64,000 nt of DNA from Bacillota bacterium (GCA_023426245.1 JAFABB010000026.1:1-64000); one strand, 5' to 3'; shown: positions 8,843 to 18,243, numbered from the stretch's first letter. A program made the numbers and translations. The notes: a model not told the origin generated them from the sequence alone.

Positions 8843-10725
8843 GTGCGGCCTGGCAAGGTCGTATAGTTAAGCAGGTGGAAATCCTGTCTGGAAAGACTTA
8901 GCCAAGTCACCAGAAGCAAGTCTTGAAGTCGATGGAGTAATCCAAAGATTTAAGCGTAGACAGTAAGGTAATGGGCCTGAGTGATAGAGCTTCGAAATGA
9001 GTAAAAGGGAAGGTTGACAGCGTCACCCCACTGGAAAACAAAACTTCGCTGGACGATAAGGCAAGAAAAGTGAAGCTTCCCCGGAGTCTAACAGAACCAG
9101 GCACGTTACACAACGACTATACGGAAACCAGGGAGGTCCTGTCGAAATCTTCAAAAAAAAGGAGACGGACAAACAACCGATAAAAAGGAAGGATGTCGCA
9201 GCGGCAGGAAGTCGGATAACCTCATAGTATCGAATAAGAAAAGGAGGTTACATGTTATCGTTCTTGGGAAAGAAACATTAACTACGCTCAGGAGTAGGAA
9301 AATTAATGGAAACAAAACTCGCAAGAATAGCAGAGATTGCTCGGACAAAGCCCAAAGAAGCATTTACCTCGCTGTATCATTACCTGAATGAAGCAATGTT
9401 GCTCCAGAGCCATAAAGAACTAAGTGCAAACAAAGCGGCTGGAATCGATGAAGTAACTAAAGAAGAATATGCTAAAAATCTTGAGGGAAATATCAAAAAC
9501 CTGGTGGAAAAGCTCAAAAAGCATAGCTATAAGCCACAACCCGTGCGAAGGGTATATATTCCAAAAGACGACGGCCAAAAGAGGCCATTAGGGATTGCGG
9601 CATACGAAGATAAAATTGTGCAACAAGGATTGAAGAAGATACTCCAAACTATCTATGAAGCAGATTTCCTCAATTTCTCCTATGGATTTCGACCAGGAAG
9701 AAGCTGTCACGACGCGTTAGTAAACCTGGACAGACAACTAAAATGGAAAACCAGTTTCATAGTCGATGTGGACATTAAAGGATTCTTTGATAACGTCAGT
9801 CACGAATGGATGATGAAATTTATTGGAGTGCGTATTGCTGACCCGAACATTAAGTGGCTAATCTTGAAGTTTTTGAAAGCCGGAGTGATGAATGGGGAAG
9901 CCATTGAACCAACGGAAACCGGCACGCCCCAAGGGGCCATAATTTCACCGTTACTGGCCAACATATATCTCCACTACGCACTGGACCTATGGTATGCTAA
10001 AGCGATGCAACCGAGGATGAAAGGAGCAGCGGCCTTGGTAAGATATGCGGATGATTTCGTCTGCTGCTTTCTGTTCAAAGAAGACGCCGAACGGTTTTAT
10101 ACGGAGCTGCAAGAGAGATTGGGCAAATTCGGATTAGAGATAGCCGAGAACAAGAGCAAGATTATTGAGTTTGGTAGATATGCGGCGAGGACTCGTAAAG
10201 CAAAAGGACTTGGTAAACCGGAGACCTTCGATTTCTTGGGATTCACACACTATTGCAGCCAGAATCAATGGGGGCAGTTTACAGTAAAGCGGAAAACCAG
10301 TAAGAAGAAGTTCAAGGCCAAGGTAAAAGCATACGCGAATTGGATAAAAAGTGCCAAAGACAGAGAAAGTATCCATCAAATCTTCGAGACGACCCGTGTC
10401 AAACTGATAGGTCACTATAACTATTACGGAATAACTCATAACTCGCGGATGATAGCCACGTACTATGATAGGGTGGGAGAATTATTGTATAAATGGCTCA
10501 ATCGTAGGAGTCAGCGGAAAAGTGTCACTTGGGAAAGCTTTAACAAGTATCTGAAACTAAATCCGTTGCCAAAGCCGAGAATAACTCACCGGTTATCCAA
10601 TGGGCAATTTATCTCTGTAAGATAATATGAAGAGCCGTATGCCTTAATTGGGCACGTACGGATCTGTGAGGAGTGAGGGCTCAATCTGATGGTACAAAGC
10701 ATCAGAGAGGCCCCGCTTACTCGAC
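8843..10725 (+). mobile_element. Group II intron, bacterial class C-like
   Basis: The 5' end is recognised as GTGCGGCC at 8843, followed by the structured leader typical of these introns. The 3' end is near 10725 in a TTACTCGAC motif. Between lie the reverse transcriptase gene and domain V (about 10631-10665, GAGCCGTATG...CACGTACGGATC), followed by a domain VI-like hairpin. The ribozyme should splice itself from RNA and retrohome with help of its protein. Oddity: class C domain V usually ends ...CGGTTC, while here it reads CGGATC, which puts a mismatch opposite the G of the catalytic AGC triad and could weaken splicing. The element separates the regulatory genes from the binding-protein operon without interrupting a gene. 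The boundaries are by motif, good to a few bases. Confidence 0.85.
9306..10625 (+). CDS. ltrA: Group II intron reverse transcriptase/maturase
   Basis: 439 residues. The reverse transcriptase domain (about 40-300) carries the catalytic YADD motif at 247-250 (LVRYADDF) and earlier RT blocks (YIPKDDGQKRPLGI, SYGFRPGRSCHDAL, TGTPQGAIISPLLANIYLH). The C-terminal maturase/thumb part is about 320-439. No HNH endonuclease domain follows, as is usual for class C proteins. It binds its own intron RNA, aids folding and splicing, and copies it into DNA during mobility. It lies inside the intron's domain IV. The frame is intact, so the protein is probably functional even if the domain V change impairs the ribozyme. 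Confidence 0.95.
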   Translation: METKLARIAEIARTKPKEAFTSLYHYLNEAMLLQSHKELSANKAAGIDEVTKEEYAKNLEGNIKNLVEKLKKHSYKPQPVRRVYIPKDDGQKRPLGIAAYEDKIVQQGLKKILQTIYEADFLNFSYGFRPGRSCHDALVNLDRQLKWKTSFIVDVDIKGFFDNVSHEWMMKFIGVRIADPNIKWLILKFLKAGVMNGEAIEPTETGTPQGAIISPLLANIYLHYALDLWYAKAMQPRMKGAAALVRYADDFVCCFLFKEDAERFYTELQERLGKFGLEIAENKSKIIEFGRYAARTRKAKGLGKPETFDFLGFTHYCSQNQWGQFTVKRKTSKKKFKAKVKAYANWIKSAKDRESIHQIFETTRVKLIGHYNYYGITHNSRMIATYYDRVGELLYKWLNRRSQRKSVTWESFNKYLKLNPLPKPRITHRLSNGQFISVR

Positions 10726-10878
10726 AGTTGATAGACAAACAGCTTTACTGCGTTATCTTTATACTCATAAAAGAAAATATCAAAAAATCGATAGATAAAT
10801 CATTCATGATATGGAACGGAAAGGTTATATTGGTAATCAAGAATCGATTCTTCGAAAAGTTTCATAAGGGGGATTGTG

Positions 10879-12147
10879 ATGAAAAACCGTATCTTACGAA
10901 AAAGTTCAATCGTATGGTTTATCGTAATGCTGATTTTTTGCCTGGCAATGGCGGTCAACGGAGCGGGAAAAACAGTCGTTTTGAGGATGAACAGCGGCCA
11001 ACCCGACTTGGAATATTTCACCAATATCAATAATCTCAACCGGGCTTATCAAAAAGTAAAGCCCTATGTCCGGATTGAGCTGGAAAATTTCAAAAATGAC
11101 GGTGAATTTAATCAAGCCATTAAAATTCGTAAGGCTGCCGGCGAGCTGCCGGAGATTATGGTTATGAAGCCCAATATGCTGGCAACTTTTGATGATACTT
11201 TCGTGCCTTTAAATGATCTGGAAGCGGCCAAACAAAATAAGTTCGCTAAATCTTATGCGATGAACGGCCATATCCTCGGAGTTCCGGCCACCTCTTTCAA
11301 CGAATTCGTCTATTACCGGAAGAGCGTTTTTAAAGAATATAAACTGACGCTGCCGAAAACGTGGGATGAATTCATCCAAACAGCCAATAAAATCAAAGCG
11401 GCCGATCAATATATCCCGATATTGATGGGGGCCAAGGATGCCTGGCCGGTTTACCCGTTTAACGAATATATGCCCTGCTTGATCGGTGATAATGGCAACC
11501 TTTGGGATACCATGGCCGGTCAGGACGAGCCCTTTACCAAAGATAAGCCGTTTTACCGCGCTTATGCCAAAATTCAAAAGCTTTACGATGCCAAAGTATT
11601 CGGTCCCGATCCGCTCGGTATCGGTTTTGATCAAGCCAGAAGCATGTTTATCGCCAAAAGGGGAGCGATGATCTGTGCCGGTCAGTGGTTTCTATCGGTT
11701 TATAAGTCGAACGGGGGGGATATGAACGATCTTGGAGCGTTTTTGCTTCCGGTCAGAGATAAGGCCGTGGATACCCTGAATACCATTACCATGGTGGATG
11801 CCTTCTATTGCACTCCGAAAGACAATCAATACCTGAAAGAAGCCAAAGATTTTATCAACTGGTTTTTCAGCAAAAAATATTATCCCGGATATATTTCCTA
11901 TGTGGGTCAAACATCGACCGTCAATGGAATTGTTTCCGATGTTCCCTTGTTTAAGACGGCTCTGGCCGAGCAAAAGGTTAAATATATCCTTTATGGCGGC
12001 GGCGGGTTGGAATTCACCAAGATTTCCAATGCCGTCAAATTTGATGTCAAACGGATGGGTCAGGAAATGATCGCCGGTAAGGATTTAGAGCAAATGATGA
12101 GCGATCTGAATAGGAATTGGAAAGAGGCCCGTGCCAATTTAAAATAA
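10879..12147 (+). CDS. ABC transporter extracellular solute-binding protein (CUT1 type), system 1
   Basis: 422 residues from ATG 10879, with AAGGGGG 6 bases upstream; a GTG three bases earlier is a weaker choice. The N-terminus has a positively charged and hydrophobic signal sequence ending near AMAVNGAG. There is no lipobox cysteine. The mature part has family 1 binding-protein features (TWDEFIQTANKIKAA, MGAKDAWPVYPFNEY, and a late FINWFFSKKYYP segment). It should capture an oligosaccharide outside the cytoplasmic membrane and hand it to the permeases at 12993 and 13885. The neighbouring GH42 enzymes suggest a beta-galactoside. An 845-base structured gap separates it from the permease genes. 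Confidence 0.93.
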   Translation: MKNRILRKSSIVWFIVMLIFCLAMAVNGAGKTVVLRMNSGQPDLEYFTNINNLNRAYQKVKPYVRIELENFKNDGEFNQAIKIRKAAGELPEIMVMKPNMLATFDDTFVPLNDLEAAKQNKFAKSYAMNGHILGVPATSFNEFVYYRKSVFKEYKLTLPKTWDEFIQTANKIKAADQYIPILMGAKDAWPVYPFNEYMPCLIGDNGNLWDTMAGQDEPFTKDKPFYRAYAKIQKLYDAKVFGPDPLGIGFDQARSMFIAKRGAMICAGQWFLSVYKSNGGDMNDLGAFLLPVRDKAVDTLNTITMVDAFYCTPKDNQYLKEAKDFINWFFSKKYYPGYISYVGQTSTVNGIVSDVPLFKTALAEQKVKYILYGGGGLEFTKISNAVKFDVKRMGQEMIAGKDLEQMMSDLNRNWKEARANLK

Positions 12148-12316
12148 ACCGTAGATAAAGTCCAATGAGTCGAGAGGCTGCTTCAAAGGTATTTTACGAT
12201 TAAAAAAGATAATTGATTATGAAGATGAAACAGCAAATAAGAATAGTTGTTCTGTCCGCTGCGGGCGCGTGTCCTTTAATGGACGCGAAGAGCCAACACG
12301 GAGACGTGTTAAAAGA

Positions 12317-12353
12317 GCATCACAGAGCCCGGTTTCACCGGGCTCTGTGATGC
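12317..12353 (+). terminator. Perfect 16-bp stem-loop after the binding-protein gene
   Basis: GCATCACAGAGCCCGG (12317-12332) and its exact complement (12338-12353) flank the loop TTTCA. No T-run follows, so 3'-end protection or partial termination is more likely than full termination. Comparable stems lie in the same relative position in the other three transporter operons. Confidence 0.65.
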
Positions 12354-12769
12354 TTCGAAGCCTATATATGTTGAAATAAATAATTTGACCAAAATCCAAA
12401 AGAAATGGAGAAATTGGGGTTATGCCTAGGCCGACAGTTGGTCGAGACCTCACTCTCGCTCTCCCCCTGAAGTGGGAGAGTAACCCCACGCACAAAGTGC
12501 GTGCTGCCTTTGGGGCCTAAAGAATTTAGGGGACATCGGCTAGGGTTACCCTTCCACTTGAATCAACAACTTGTTTTACTTCACAAGGGGAAGGGCTTCG
12601 CGTCCGACAGGACACGCGGGTTAGGTCAAATAGGCGTTCACTTTCTAACAGTGATTTCTGACAACAACAAAATTTAATTCAATATATATATTCTAAAAGT
12701 TTGAACAACAATTGTAAGCCGATCCCCTGAGGGGATTTAAAAAGTTTTTAATCGCCCAGCCGTGTGGGC

Positions 12770-12887
12770 GGGGCTGTCCCAAAAGGAAATTTGACGATAA
12801 AGAAATACAATATATTGAAACCGACATATTCGATGAAGCTATATATTGTATTTCTTATTGATTTCGAATTGCTTTTTAGACAGCCTC
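12770..12887 (+). repeat. Palindromic element, copy A (diverged)
   Basis: Starts GGGGCTGTCCCAAAA and ends TTAGACAGCCTC. The centre has the inverted pair AAGAAATACAATATAT and ATATATTGTATTTCTT. It matches copies B (23302-23420) and C (51714-51828) in length, ends and central palindrome. No coding capacity; probably a miniature, MITE-like or REP-like element. Confidence 0.7.
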
Positions 12888-12992
12888 GAATTAGCCCGTG
12901 GCGGGGATTATGGCTTACGGCTTACCTGAGTCATCTAAAACGAACTTTTGGCAAGGAGTCCTCCAAACATGGGCTAGCGAAGGAGTTGTTCC

Positions 12993-13883
12993 ATGAATAC
13001 CTTGCATTACCAAAAAAGGTTGGTGTTGTTTAGTTTTTTGATAATCCCAGTCGCTTTGTTGCTATTATTTGTAGTCTATCCGACAGGGAAGTTGTTGCAA
13101 TTGGCTTTTACGAGCTGGGATGGGATTAGCCAAAGCTTAACCTACATCGGAAGCAGAAATTTCTCCACTTTATTTTTTAAATCGCCGGAAGTCTGGACCA
13201 GTCTGAGAAATAACTGGATTTATTTTTATGTTCATTTACTCTTTATTCCGGTGGAACTCCTCATCGCCGTATTATTAGACGGTAAAATCCGGGGCGGCAA
13301 GTTTTTTAAAAGCGTTTCTTTTATGCCCTATATTTTAAATGGGGCGGCGATTGCCTATATATTTTCCTATTTTTACAGCCCGGTCGACGGCGCCTTGAAT
13401 ATCGTTTTGAAACAGTTTGGACTGGGAGCGTTTATCCAAAACTGGTTAAGTAATGAGAAAATCGTGAACTATACCCTGGCGACCATATCCATTTGGCGTT
13501 TTTCCGGCTTTCATATTATTTTATTTCTGGCCGGACTGCAGTCCATTCCCAAGGAAATCTTTGAGGCCGCCGAAGTTGACGGAGCCAACTTCTGGCAGAA
13601 ATTCGCGCGGATTACGATTCCCAGTATTCATACGGTGTTGGAAATTATTCTGTTCATGAATGTGCGGGGGGCATTGCAAGTGTTCGATATCCCTTTCCTC
13701 GTTACTAATGGCGGGCCGGGATACGCCAGCAGCACTTTTACCCTCTACACCCTGGATACGGCCTTTAAATACAATAACATCGGGTTGGCTTCCGCAATGG
13801 GCGTCACCTTATTATGGATGATTGTAATCTTCAGTTGGTTGCAGCAGCAAATTTTTAATGCCAAGAATGAAGGAGATTCATGA
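12993..13883 (+). CDS. ABC sugar permease, MalF/UgpA type, system 1
   Basis: 296 residues with about six transmembrane helices. The cytoplasmic EAA loop reads EAAEVDGANFWQKFARITIP (about residue 190), the contact site for the ATPase. The start at 12993 has AAGGAG upstream. The first helix and the YPTGKLLQLAFTSWDG stretch fit the CUT1 family MalF-like subunit. It pairs with the next gene, whose start is 2 bases after this stop. No ATPase gene is nearby, so a shared MsmX-type ATPase is presumed. The substrate is probably the oligosaccharide bound by the protein at 10879. Confidence 0.93.
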   Translation: MNTLHYQKRLVLFSFLIIPVALLLLFVVYPTGKLLQLAFTSWDGISQSLTYIGSRNFSTLFFKSPEVWTSLRNNWIYFYVHLLFIPVELLIAVLLDGKIRGGKFFKSVSFMPYILNGAAIAYIFSYFYSPVDGALNIVLKQFGLGAFIQNWLSNEKIVNYTLATISIWRFSGFHIILFLAGLQSIPKEIFEAAEVDGANFWQKFARITIPSIHTVLEIILFMNVRGALQVFDIPFLVTNGGPGYASSTFTLYTLDTAFKYNNIGLASAMGVTLLWMIVIFSWLQQQIFNAKNEGDS

Positions 13884-13884
13884 G

Positions 13885-14733
13885 ATGAGGATATTGGATG
13901 GTTACGGAAATGGGGCGGCAGGGATAAAAATCGTTAGTTATATTCTATTTGCCGGAATTTGCATGGCTGTTTTGATACCGTTATTGATTACCCTGTTCGC
14001 CGCCTTAAAAACACCGGTGCAGCTGGGAGCGGATTTCCCTTTGATGCCGCCCCGGGAACTCTACTTTAAAAATTTTGCGGCCGTCTTTCGGGAGCCCAAT
14101 CTCTGGACCGGTTTTAAAAACTCCTTTTTCCTGGCGGGTGTGAGCGTAGTTCTCAATGCTTTAATGGGTTCCATGACGGCTTATTGTTTGAACCGCTTTA
14201 ATTTCCGGCTGAAAAAGGTAATTTTAGGCCTGTTTTTATTGGGGATGATCATTCCAATTTATGTGACGGAAGTAGCCCGGTTTGGGATTATTAAAAATAT
14301 GGGCCTCTATAATACGATTTTTGCGCCCGTTGTTATTTATGCGGCTACCGATTTGCTGCAAATTTATATTTACTTGCAATTTATTCAAAAAATACCGGTG
14401 TCCTTGGATGAAAGCGCTATGTTGGACGGCTGCACTTATTTCGGGATATTCTGGAAGATTATTTTTCCGCTGTTGCTTCCGGCTACGGCTACTTTGGCGA
14501 TTATTAAAGCGGTGGAAGTTCTTAATGACATGTATGTCCCTTATCTCTACATGCCGGGAAGCGCCCTCCGGACCATGACGACGATGTTGATGGGCTACAG
14601 CAACGCGATGTATGGTTCATGGAGCTCTTTAAGCGCGGCGATTTTGATCATCATGGCGCCGACTTTGGTGATTTATTTCATTTTTCAAAAGTATATTTTT
14701 GCAGGGATTGTTGCCGGAGCCATCAAGGAATAA
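13885..14733 (+). CDS. ABC sugar permease, MalG/UgpE type, system 1
   Basis: 282 residues from ATG 13885, chosen because AAGGAG lies 11 bases upstream inside the end of the previous gene; the in-frame ATG at 13858 would overlap more and has no site. Six transmembrane helices, with the EAA loop as ESAMLDGCTYFGIFWKIIFP (about residue 185). Together with the MalF-type subunit it forms the membrane channel for sugar import. It ends with the family tail FAGIVAGAIKE. About 220 bases then separate it from the GH42 gene, which is probably co-transcribed. Confidence 0.92.
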   Translation: MRILDGYGNGAAGIKIVSYILFAGICMAVLIPLLITLFAALKTPVQLGADFPLMPPRELYFKNFAAVFREPNLWTGFKNSFFLAGVSVVLNALMGSMTAYCLNRFNFRLKKVILGLFLLGMIIPIYVTEVARFGIIKNMGLYNTIFAPVVIYAATDLLQIYIYLQFIQKIPVSLDESAMLDGCTYFGIFWKIIFPLLLPATATLAIIKAVEVLNDMYVPYLYMPGSALRTMTTMLMGYSNAMYGSWSSLSAAILIIMAPTLVIYFIFQKYIFAGIVAGAIKE

Positions 14734-14951
14734 TGGGCCACAGCGGAGGAAAAACAAACAAGATGCATGGATGCAATAAAGAGTATCAAGGTTTCCATCG
14801 GGGCGATGACGGTTTTGGGCGGCAGGGGAAGAAAAGGGAATGGCCTTGATATGAATAAATTGATATCCTTAATAAAATATTGCGATTGATGAAAGAAGAG
14901 CTACAGGATATCATAAGAATATAATAACATTCTCGATAGGAGGCCTAATCC

Positions 14952-17000
14952 ATGATCAATCCCAAATTACCGGCGGTATTTTACGGCGGCGATTACAACC
15001 CCGACCAGTGGCCGGAGGAGATTTGGCAAGCAGACATGCGGATGTTTAAAAAAGCGGGGATCAATGTTGTAACCCTGCCTGTTTTTAGTTGGGCTAAATT
15101 GCAACCGTCCGAAGATGTTTATTCCTTTGAGTGGCTTGATAAAATCCTTGACACCATCGCCGCCAACGGCCTTTACGTCTGCCTGGCCACATCCACCGCA
15201 GCCCAGCCGGCCTGGATGTCCAGAAAATATCCGGAAATGCTGCCTGTCAATGCCGAGGGGAAGAGACGGACCCATGGCGGCCGGGTTAATTTTTGTCCCA
15301 CGAATCCCAAATACCGGGAGCTTTCGGTGAAATTGGCCCGGAAAATGGCCGAGCGCTATCAAAATCACCCGGCTTTGCTGGTATGGCATATCGGTAATGA
15401 ATATGGCAATTATTGTTATTGTGACCATTGCGCCGCCGAATTCCGGAAATGGTTAAAGGCACGCTATGGAACCATCGAAGAGCTGAACCGCCGTTGGAAT
15501 ATGAGTTTTTGGGGTCATACGGTTTACGATTGGGACGAGATCCTTCCCCCGTCTTATTTGAATGAAATGGGCCGCGATTTTTATTGCGGATATCCCCGGG
15601 AGTACACTTGTTTTCAGGGTATCTCGCTGGATTACAACCGCTTTATGTCGGATGCCTCCCTGGAGTGCTATTTTGGGGAATATCAGGCCATCAAACAAAT
15701 TACCCCCCATATTCCCATTACCACCAATTTAATGGGTACCTTTAAACCGTTGGACTATTTTCAATGGGGTCAAAAAATGGATGTGGTCTCCTGGGATAAT
15801 TACCCCTCGGCTAAAGACTCCATGGGAACGATTGCCTTGCGCCACGATTTAATGCGCGGTCTCAAAGGCGGACAACCGTTTATGCTGATGGAGCAGACGC
15901 CCAGCCAGCAAAACTGGCAGCCTTATAATAGTCTAAAGCGGCCCGGTGTCATGCGGCTTTGGAGTTATCAGGCCATGGCCCACGGGGCGGATACTATCAT
16001 GTTTTTTCAGTTGCGCCGGTCCTTCGGGGCTTGCGAAAAGTATCACGGCGCTGTGATTGAACATGTCGGGCATGAGGAAACCAGGGTTTTCCGGGAGTGC
16101 GCCCAGTTGGGCGCGGAACTTCAGAGGCTGGGCGATACCCTCTTGGATTCCTGGATCGAAGCCAAAGTTGCCATCATGTTTGACTGGGACAATTGGTGGG
16201 CCGTCGAGTTTTCCAGCGGACCCAGCCGGGATTTGAGATATGTAGAACAAATTGAAAAGTACTACAATGCGCTTTATAAGATGAATATTCCCGTTGATAT
16301 TATTCCGCCCGATGGAGATATTTCCAAATATGCAATTGTGATTGCCCCGGTATTGTATATGGTTAAGCCGGGCGTAGCCCATACTATCGAAAAGTTCGTC
16401 GAGCGAGGCGGTACCTTTGTAACGACCTTCTTCAGCGGGCTGGTGAATGAAAACGACTTGGTCGCTTTGGAGGGGTATCCGGGAGAACTCCGGAAAGTCA
16501 TGGGTATCTGGGCTGAAGAAATCGACGCTTTATATCCTGATCAAAAGAACCAAATCGTGATCAAAGAACCGGTAGGGGATTTGAACGGAGTTTATGAATG
16601 CGGAATGCTTTGCGATTTGATTCATTCCGAAGGGGCTGAAGTATTGGCCGTTTATGGAAAAGATTTTTATGCCGGAATGCCGGTGCTTACCGAAAATCAT
16701 TTCGGCAAAGGCAGGGCCTATTATGTGGCGAGCGTTCCGGAAACGGCATTTACAGAAGGTCTGATGAAGTATCTCTGTGAAATCAATAACCTGCAAGCGC
16801 CGCTGGAAACCGTTCAGGGCGTTGAGGTCACCCAAAGGTTTAAGGGAGAGGATTCGTGGCTATTTGTTTTAAATCACCGGGATGAGCAAGTGGAAATTGA
16901 CTTGAATGGCAAACGTTATCGGGAAATAATCTCCGGCCGGGAAAAGTCGGGACGTTTAGCCTTGGCTGCAAAGGATGTAGCGATTTTGCAGCGGATTTAG
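14952..17000 (+). CDS. Beta-galactosidase, glycoside hydrolase family 42 (second copy)
   Basis: 682 residues. Acid/base E150 in WHIGNEYG, nucleophile E314 in FMLMEQ, N-terminal FYGGDYNPDQWP and the cysteine cluster CYCDHC. No signal peptide, so it acts on sugars imported by the transporter encoded just upstream. The start has TAGGAGG 9 bases before the ATG. It is a clear homologue of the minus-strand GH42 enzyme at 1104-3134, yet the two differ at many positions, so they are old paralogues and not a recent duplication. Having both suggests different linkages or chain lengths. Confidence 0.95.
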   Translation: MINPKLPAVFYGGDYNPDQWPEEIWQADMRMFKKAGINVVTLPVFSWAKLQPSEDVYSFEWLDKILDTIAANGLYVCLATSTAAQPAWMSRKYPEMLPVNAEGKRRTHGGRVNFCPTNPKYRELSVKLARKMAERYQNHPALLVWHIGNEYGNYCYCDHCAAEFRKWLKARYGTIEELNRRWNMSFWGHTVYDWDEILPPSYLNEMGRDFYCGYPREYTCFQGISLDYNRFMSDASLECYFGEYQAIKQITPHIPITTNLMGTFKPLDYFQWGQKMDVVSWDNYPSAKDSMGTIALRHDLMRGLKGGQPFMLMEQTPSQQNWQPYNSLKRPGVMRLWSYQAMAHGADTIMFFQLRRSFGACEKYHGAVIEHVGHEETRVFRECAQLGAELQRLGDTLLDSWIEAKVAIMFDWDNWWAVEFSSGPSRDLRYVEQIEKYYNALYKMNIPVDIIPPDGDISKYAIVIAPVLYMVKPGVAHTIEKFVERGGTFVTTFFSGLVNENDLVALEGYPGELRKVMGIWAEEIDALYPDQKNQIVIKEPVGDLNGVYECGMLCDLIHSEGAEVLAVYGKDFYAGMPVLTENHFGKGRAYYVASVPETAFTEGLMKYLCEINNLQAPLETVQGVEVTQRFKGEDSWLFVLNHRDEQVEIDLNGKRYREIISGREKSGRLALAAKDVAILQRI

Positions 17001-17112
17001 GGGCTCTCGCTTTTAATAGATGTCCTCAAAGTTCAATCATTACACTTTGTCTTACAATCCTTGAGGATATGGATGATCGATTTTTCGAAGGGTAGGGGAA
17101 ATTGTCCGGATG

Positions 17113-17143
17113 CCAAAGGTGATTATTACGCCTTTGGTTTTTT
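17113..17143 (+). terminator. Intrinsic terminator of the galactoside operon
   Basis: CCAAAGG (17113-17119) pairs with CCTTTGG (17131-17137) and six T follow directly. It lies 113 bases after the second GH42 gene and just before the convergent XRE gene. Confidence 0.85.
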
Positions 17144-17151
17144 GCTGTTTA

Positions 17152-17466
17152 TCACTTTCCTGTTTTACTATATTTATGTTCTATATATTTTCTGAACTCT
17201 TCAATCTCTTTAACTGCCTCTAGAGGTAAATTTGGATACTCCGATTTAAGCGGGTTTCGTATATCCGAATGCCCTAATAAGTAATCGGTTGATACCTCAA
17301 AGAAAACTGCCAATTTAATAATGGCATCTGGAGAGGGAGTTCTTTGATCAACTTCATATTTACCAATTGTTGATTGCGATACATCCAGAAGATCGGCAAT
17401 TTCTTTCTGAACCATCTTTTTTTCTTCTCGTAATAGCCGTAGTCTTTGCCCAAAAGTACTACTCAT
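17152..17466 (-). CDS. XRE-family DNA-binding protein (Cro/CI-like)
   Basis: 104 residues. An N-terminal helix-turn-helix of the HTH_3 type occupies about 5-60, with the typical LRLLREEKKMVQKEIADLL, VSQSTIGKYEVDQRTPSPD and YLLGHSD stretches. The C-terminal 40 residues are charged and have no known domain; they may mediate dimerisation. Such short regulators usually repress a divergent promoter. Upstream are two direct copies of ATACCAATATGT, placed to control both its own promoter and the plus-strand patch of short frames after 17570. The gene sits between two metabolic operons and has the look of a small accessory module. Confidence 0.88.
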   Translation of the reverse strand: MSSTFGQRLRLLREEKKMVQKEIADLLDVSQSTIGKYEVDQRTPSPDAIIKLAVFFEVSTDYLLGHSDIRNPLKSEYPNLPLEAVKEIEEFRKYIEHKYSKTGK

Positions 17467-17528
17467 CTTAACACCTCAACCATATTTTCATCTTTCAATG
17501 ACCTTTTGTCTATAGATAATAAGTATTT

Positions 17529-17599
17529 ATACCAATATGTCATAATTTTTATTGACTCATACCAATATGTATGATAAAGTTAAGGAGAACGACATATTG
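17529..17599. promoter_or_regulatory. Candidate XRE operator: ATACCAATATGT repeats
   Basis: ATACCAATATGT occurs at 17529-17540 and 17559-17570, 30 bases (about three helical turns) apart on one face. The second copy extends to CATACCAATATGTATG with CATAC/GTATG symmetry. An inverted partial copy, ACATATTG, lies at 17592-17599. A TTGACT at 17552 lies between the two full copies. The arrangement fits autorepression by the adjacent XRE protein. Confidence 0.55.
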
Positions 17600-17670
17600 T
17601 CTTGCGACAAAATTTAACACCTATATAAGCCTTCAAGGAGGAAGGCGTTTCCGCACCGCCTCTGGTCAGG

Positions 17671-17763
17671 ATGAATACGGCGGTTGCCATCGGAAGCCTA
17701 AGCCAAGTAGCCAGTCAGAAGGCCATGGAAGGCGAAGAGCTGCTAGAAGCCCTGGATGAATAA
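17671..17763 (+). CDS. Possible 30-residue small protein
   Basis: A short frame with an acidic C-terminal tail (EGEELLEALDE). The nearest strong ribosome site, AAGGAGGAAGG at about 17635, is too far from the ATG, and no in-frame standard start lies closer. A hairpin, GCCTTC-AAGGAG-GAAGGC, would bury that site. The frame is followed at once by a good terminator, which supports a real short transcript, either a tiny gene or a small RNA. I do not recognise a family. Confidence 0.3.
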   Translation: MNTAVAIGSLSQVASQKAMEGEELLEALDE

Positions 17764-17771
17764 GAGGAGGA

Positions 17772-17798
17772 CCGGAACCTAGGTTCCGGCGGCTTTTT
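17772..17798 (+). terminator. Intrinsic terminator, perfect 18-bp palindrome
   Basis: CCGGAACCTAGGTTCCGG (17772-17789) followed by CGGCTTTTT. It closes a short transcript that would start near 17580 under the XRE operators. Confidence 0.75.
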
Positions 17799-17931
17799 GG
17801 ATACTTTTGGGCCGCTCCAAAAGGACCTCAGCCGGTAAAATCCGTGGACAATAATAATCGGCATTCATTTATCAAGAAATTAAAGGCGAAAAAGGTTTAA
17901 ATTTTAAACTTACCATAAGGAGGTATACCCC

Positions 17932-18243
17932 ATGCTTTCCGACAAAGATTTCGGCATCAAAAAATTTATCCTCGACCGGATCATGCAGATCAACGACGAG
18001 ATCATCGAATCCGATCCGGAATATAAGAAGCTTGAGGAGCGTCCCAACGAATTGTTGAGACTGATGGAAGCCAAACTGACCCCGGAAGATAAGGAACGAC
18101 TGATGAAAGAATACGATAATACCTACTATGGCCCGATTTGCCGCAGGGAAGAGATAATCTATAGTGAGGCGCTGATGGAGGGTATAATATTTGGATATTG
18201 GGTGGCACTGGTAGTACGGGGAGTGGAAAAGATAAAGGTTTGA
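17932..18243 (+). CDS. Small acidic hypothetical protein, possibly DUF6809-like
   Basis: 103 residues with a perfect AAGGAGG site before the ATG. It is mostly helical and charged in its first 75 residues (NDEIIESDPEYKKLEERPNELL, KLTPEDKERLMKEYDNTYY) and ends with a more hydrophobic helix (EALMEGIIFGYWVALVV). The layout of a helical bundle with a C-terminal FxxGFxxG-type segment resembles small Bacillota proteins grouped as DUF6809, but this is recall and needs a profile search. No catalytic motif is visible. It follows the XRE-controlled patch, from which a terminator separates it. Confidence 0.7.
   Translation: MLSDKDFGIKKFILDRIMQINDEIIESDPEYKKLEERPNELLRLMEAKLTPEDKERLMKEYDNTYYGPICRREEIIYSEALMEGIIFGYWVALVVRGVEKIKV

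Larger units (their letters stand above)
12148..12992. other. Structured intercistronic gap between binding protein and permease genes
   Basis: No gene is seen in these 845 bases. The first half is full of hairpins: GCGTGTCC/GGACGCGAAG near 12266 with an inverted copy near 12595, AACACG-GAGA-CGTGTT near 12294, the strong stem at 12317-12353, CTCTCCC/GGGAGAG near 12458, ACGCACAAAGTGCGT near 12488 and CCTAAA-GAA-TTTAGG near 12518. The second half carries palindromic element copy A. A GAGGCTGCTTCAAA stretch at 12174 resembles one end of that element. The gap looks like accumulated palindromic repeats and probably uncouples binding-protein from permease expression. Confidence 0.6.

Noticed and set aside
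14619..14849. Frame of 76 codons after the MalG-type permease 1
   Set aside because: Overlaps the permease end in another phase, has no ribosome site, and repeats its sequence out of frame.
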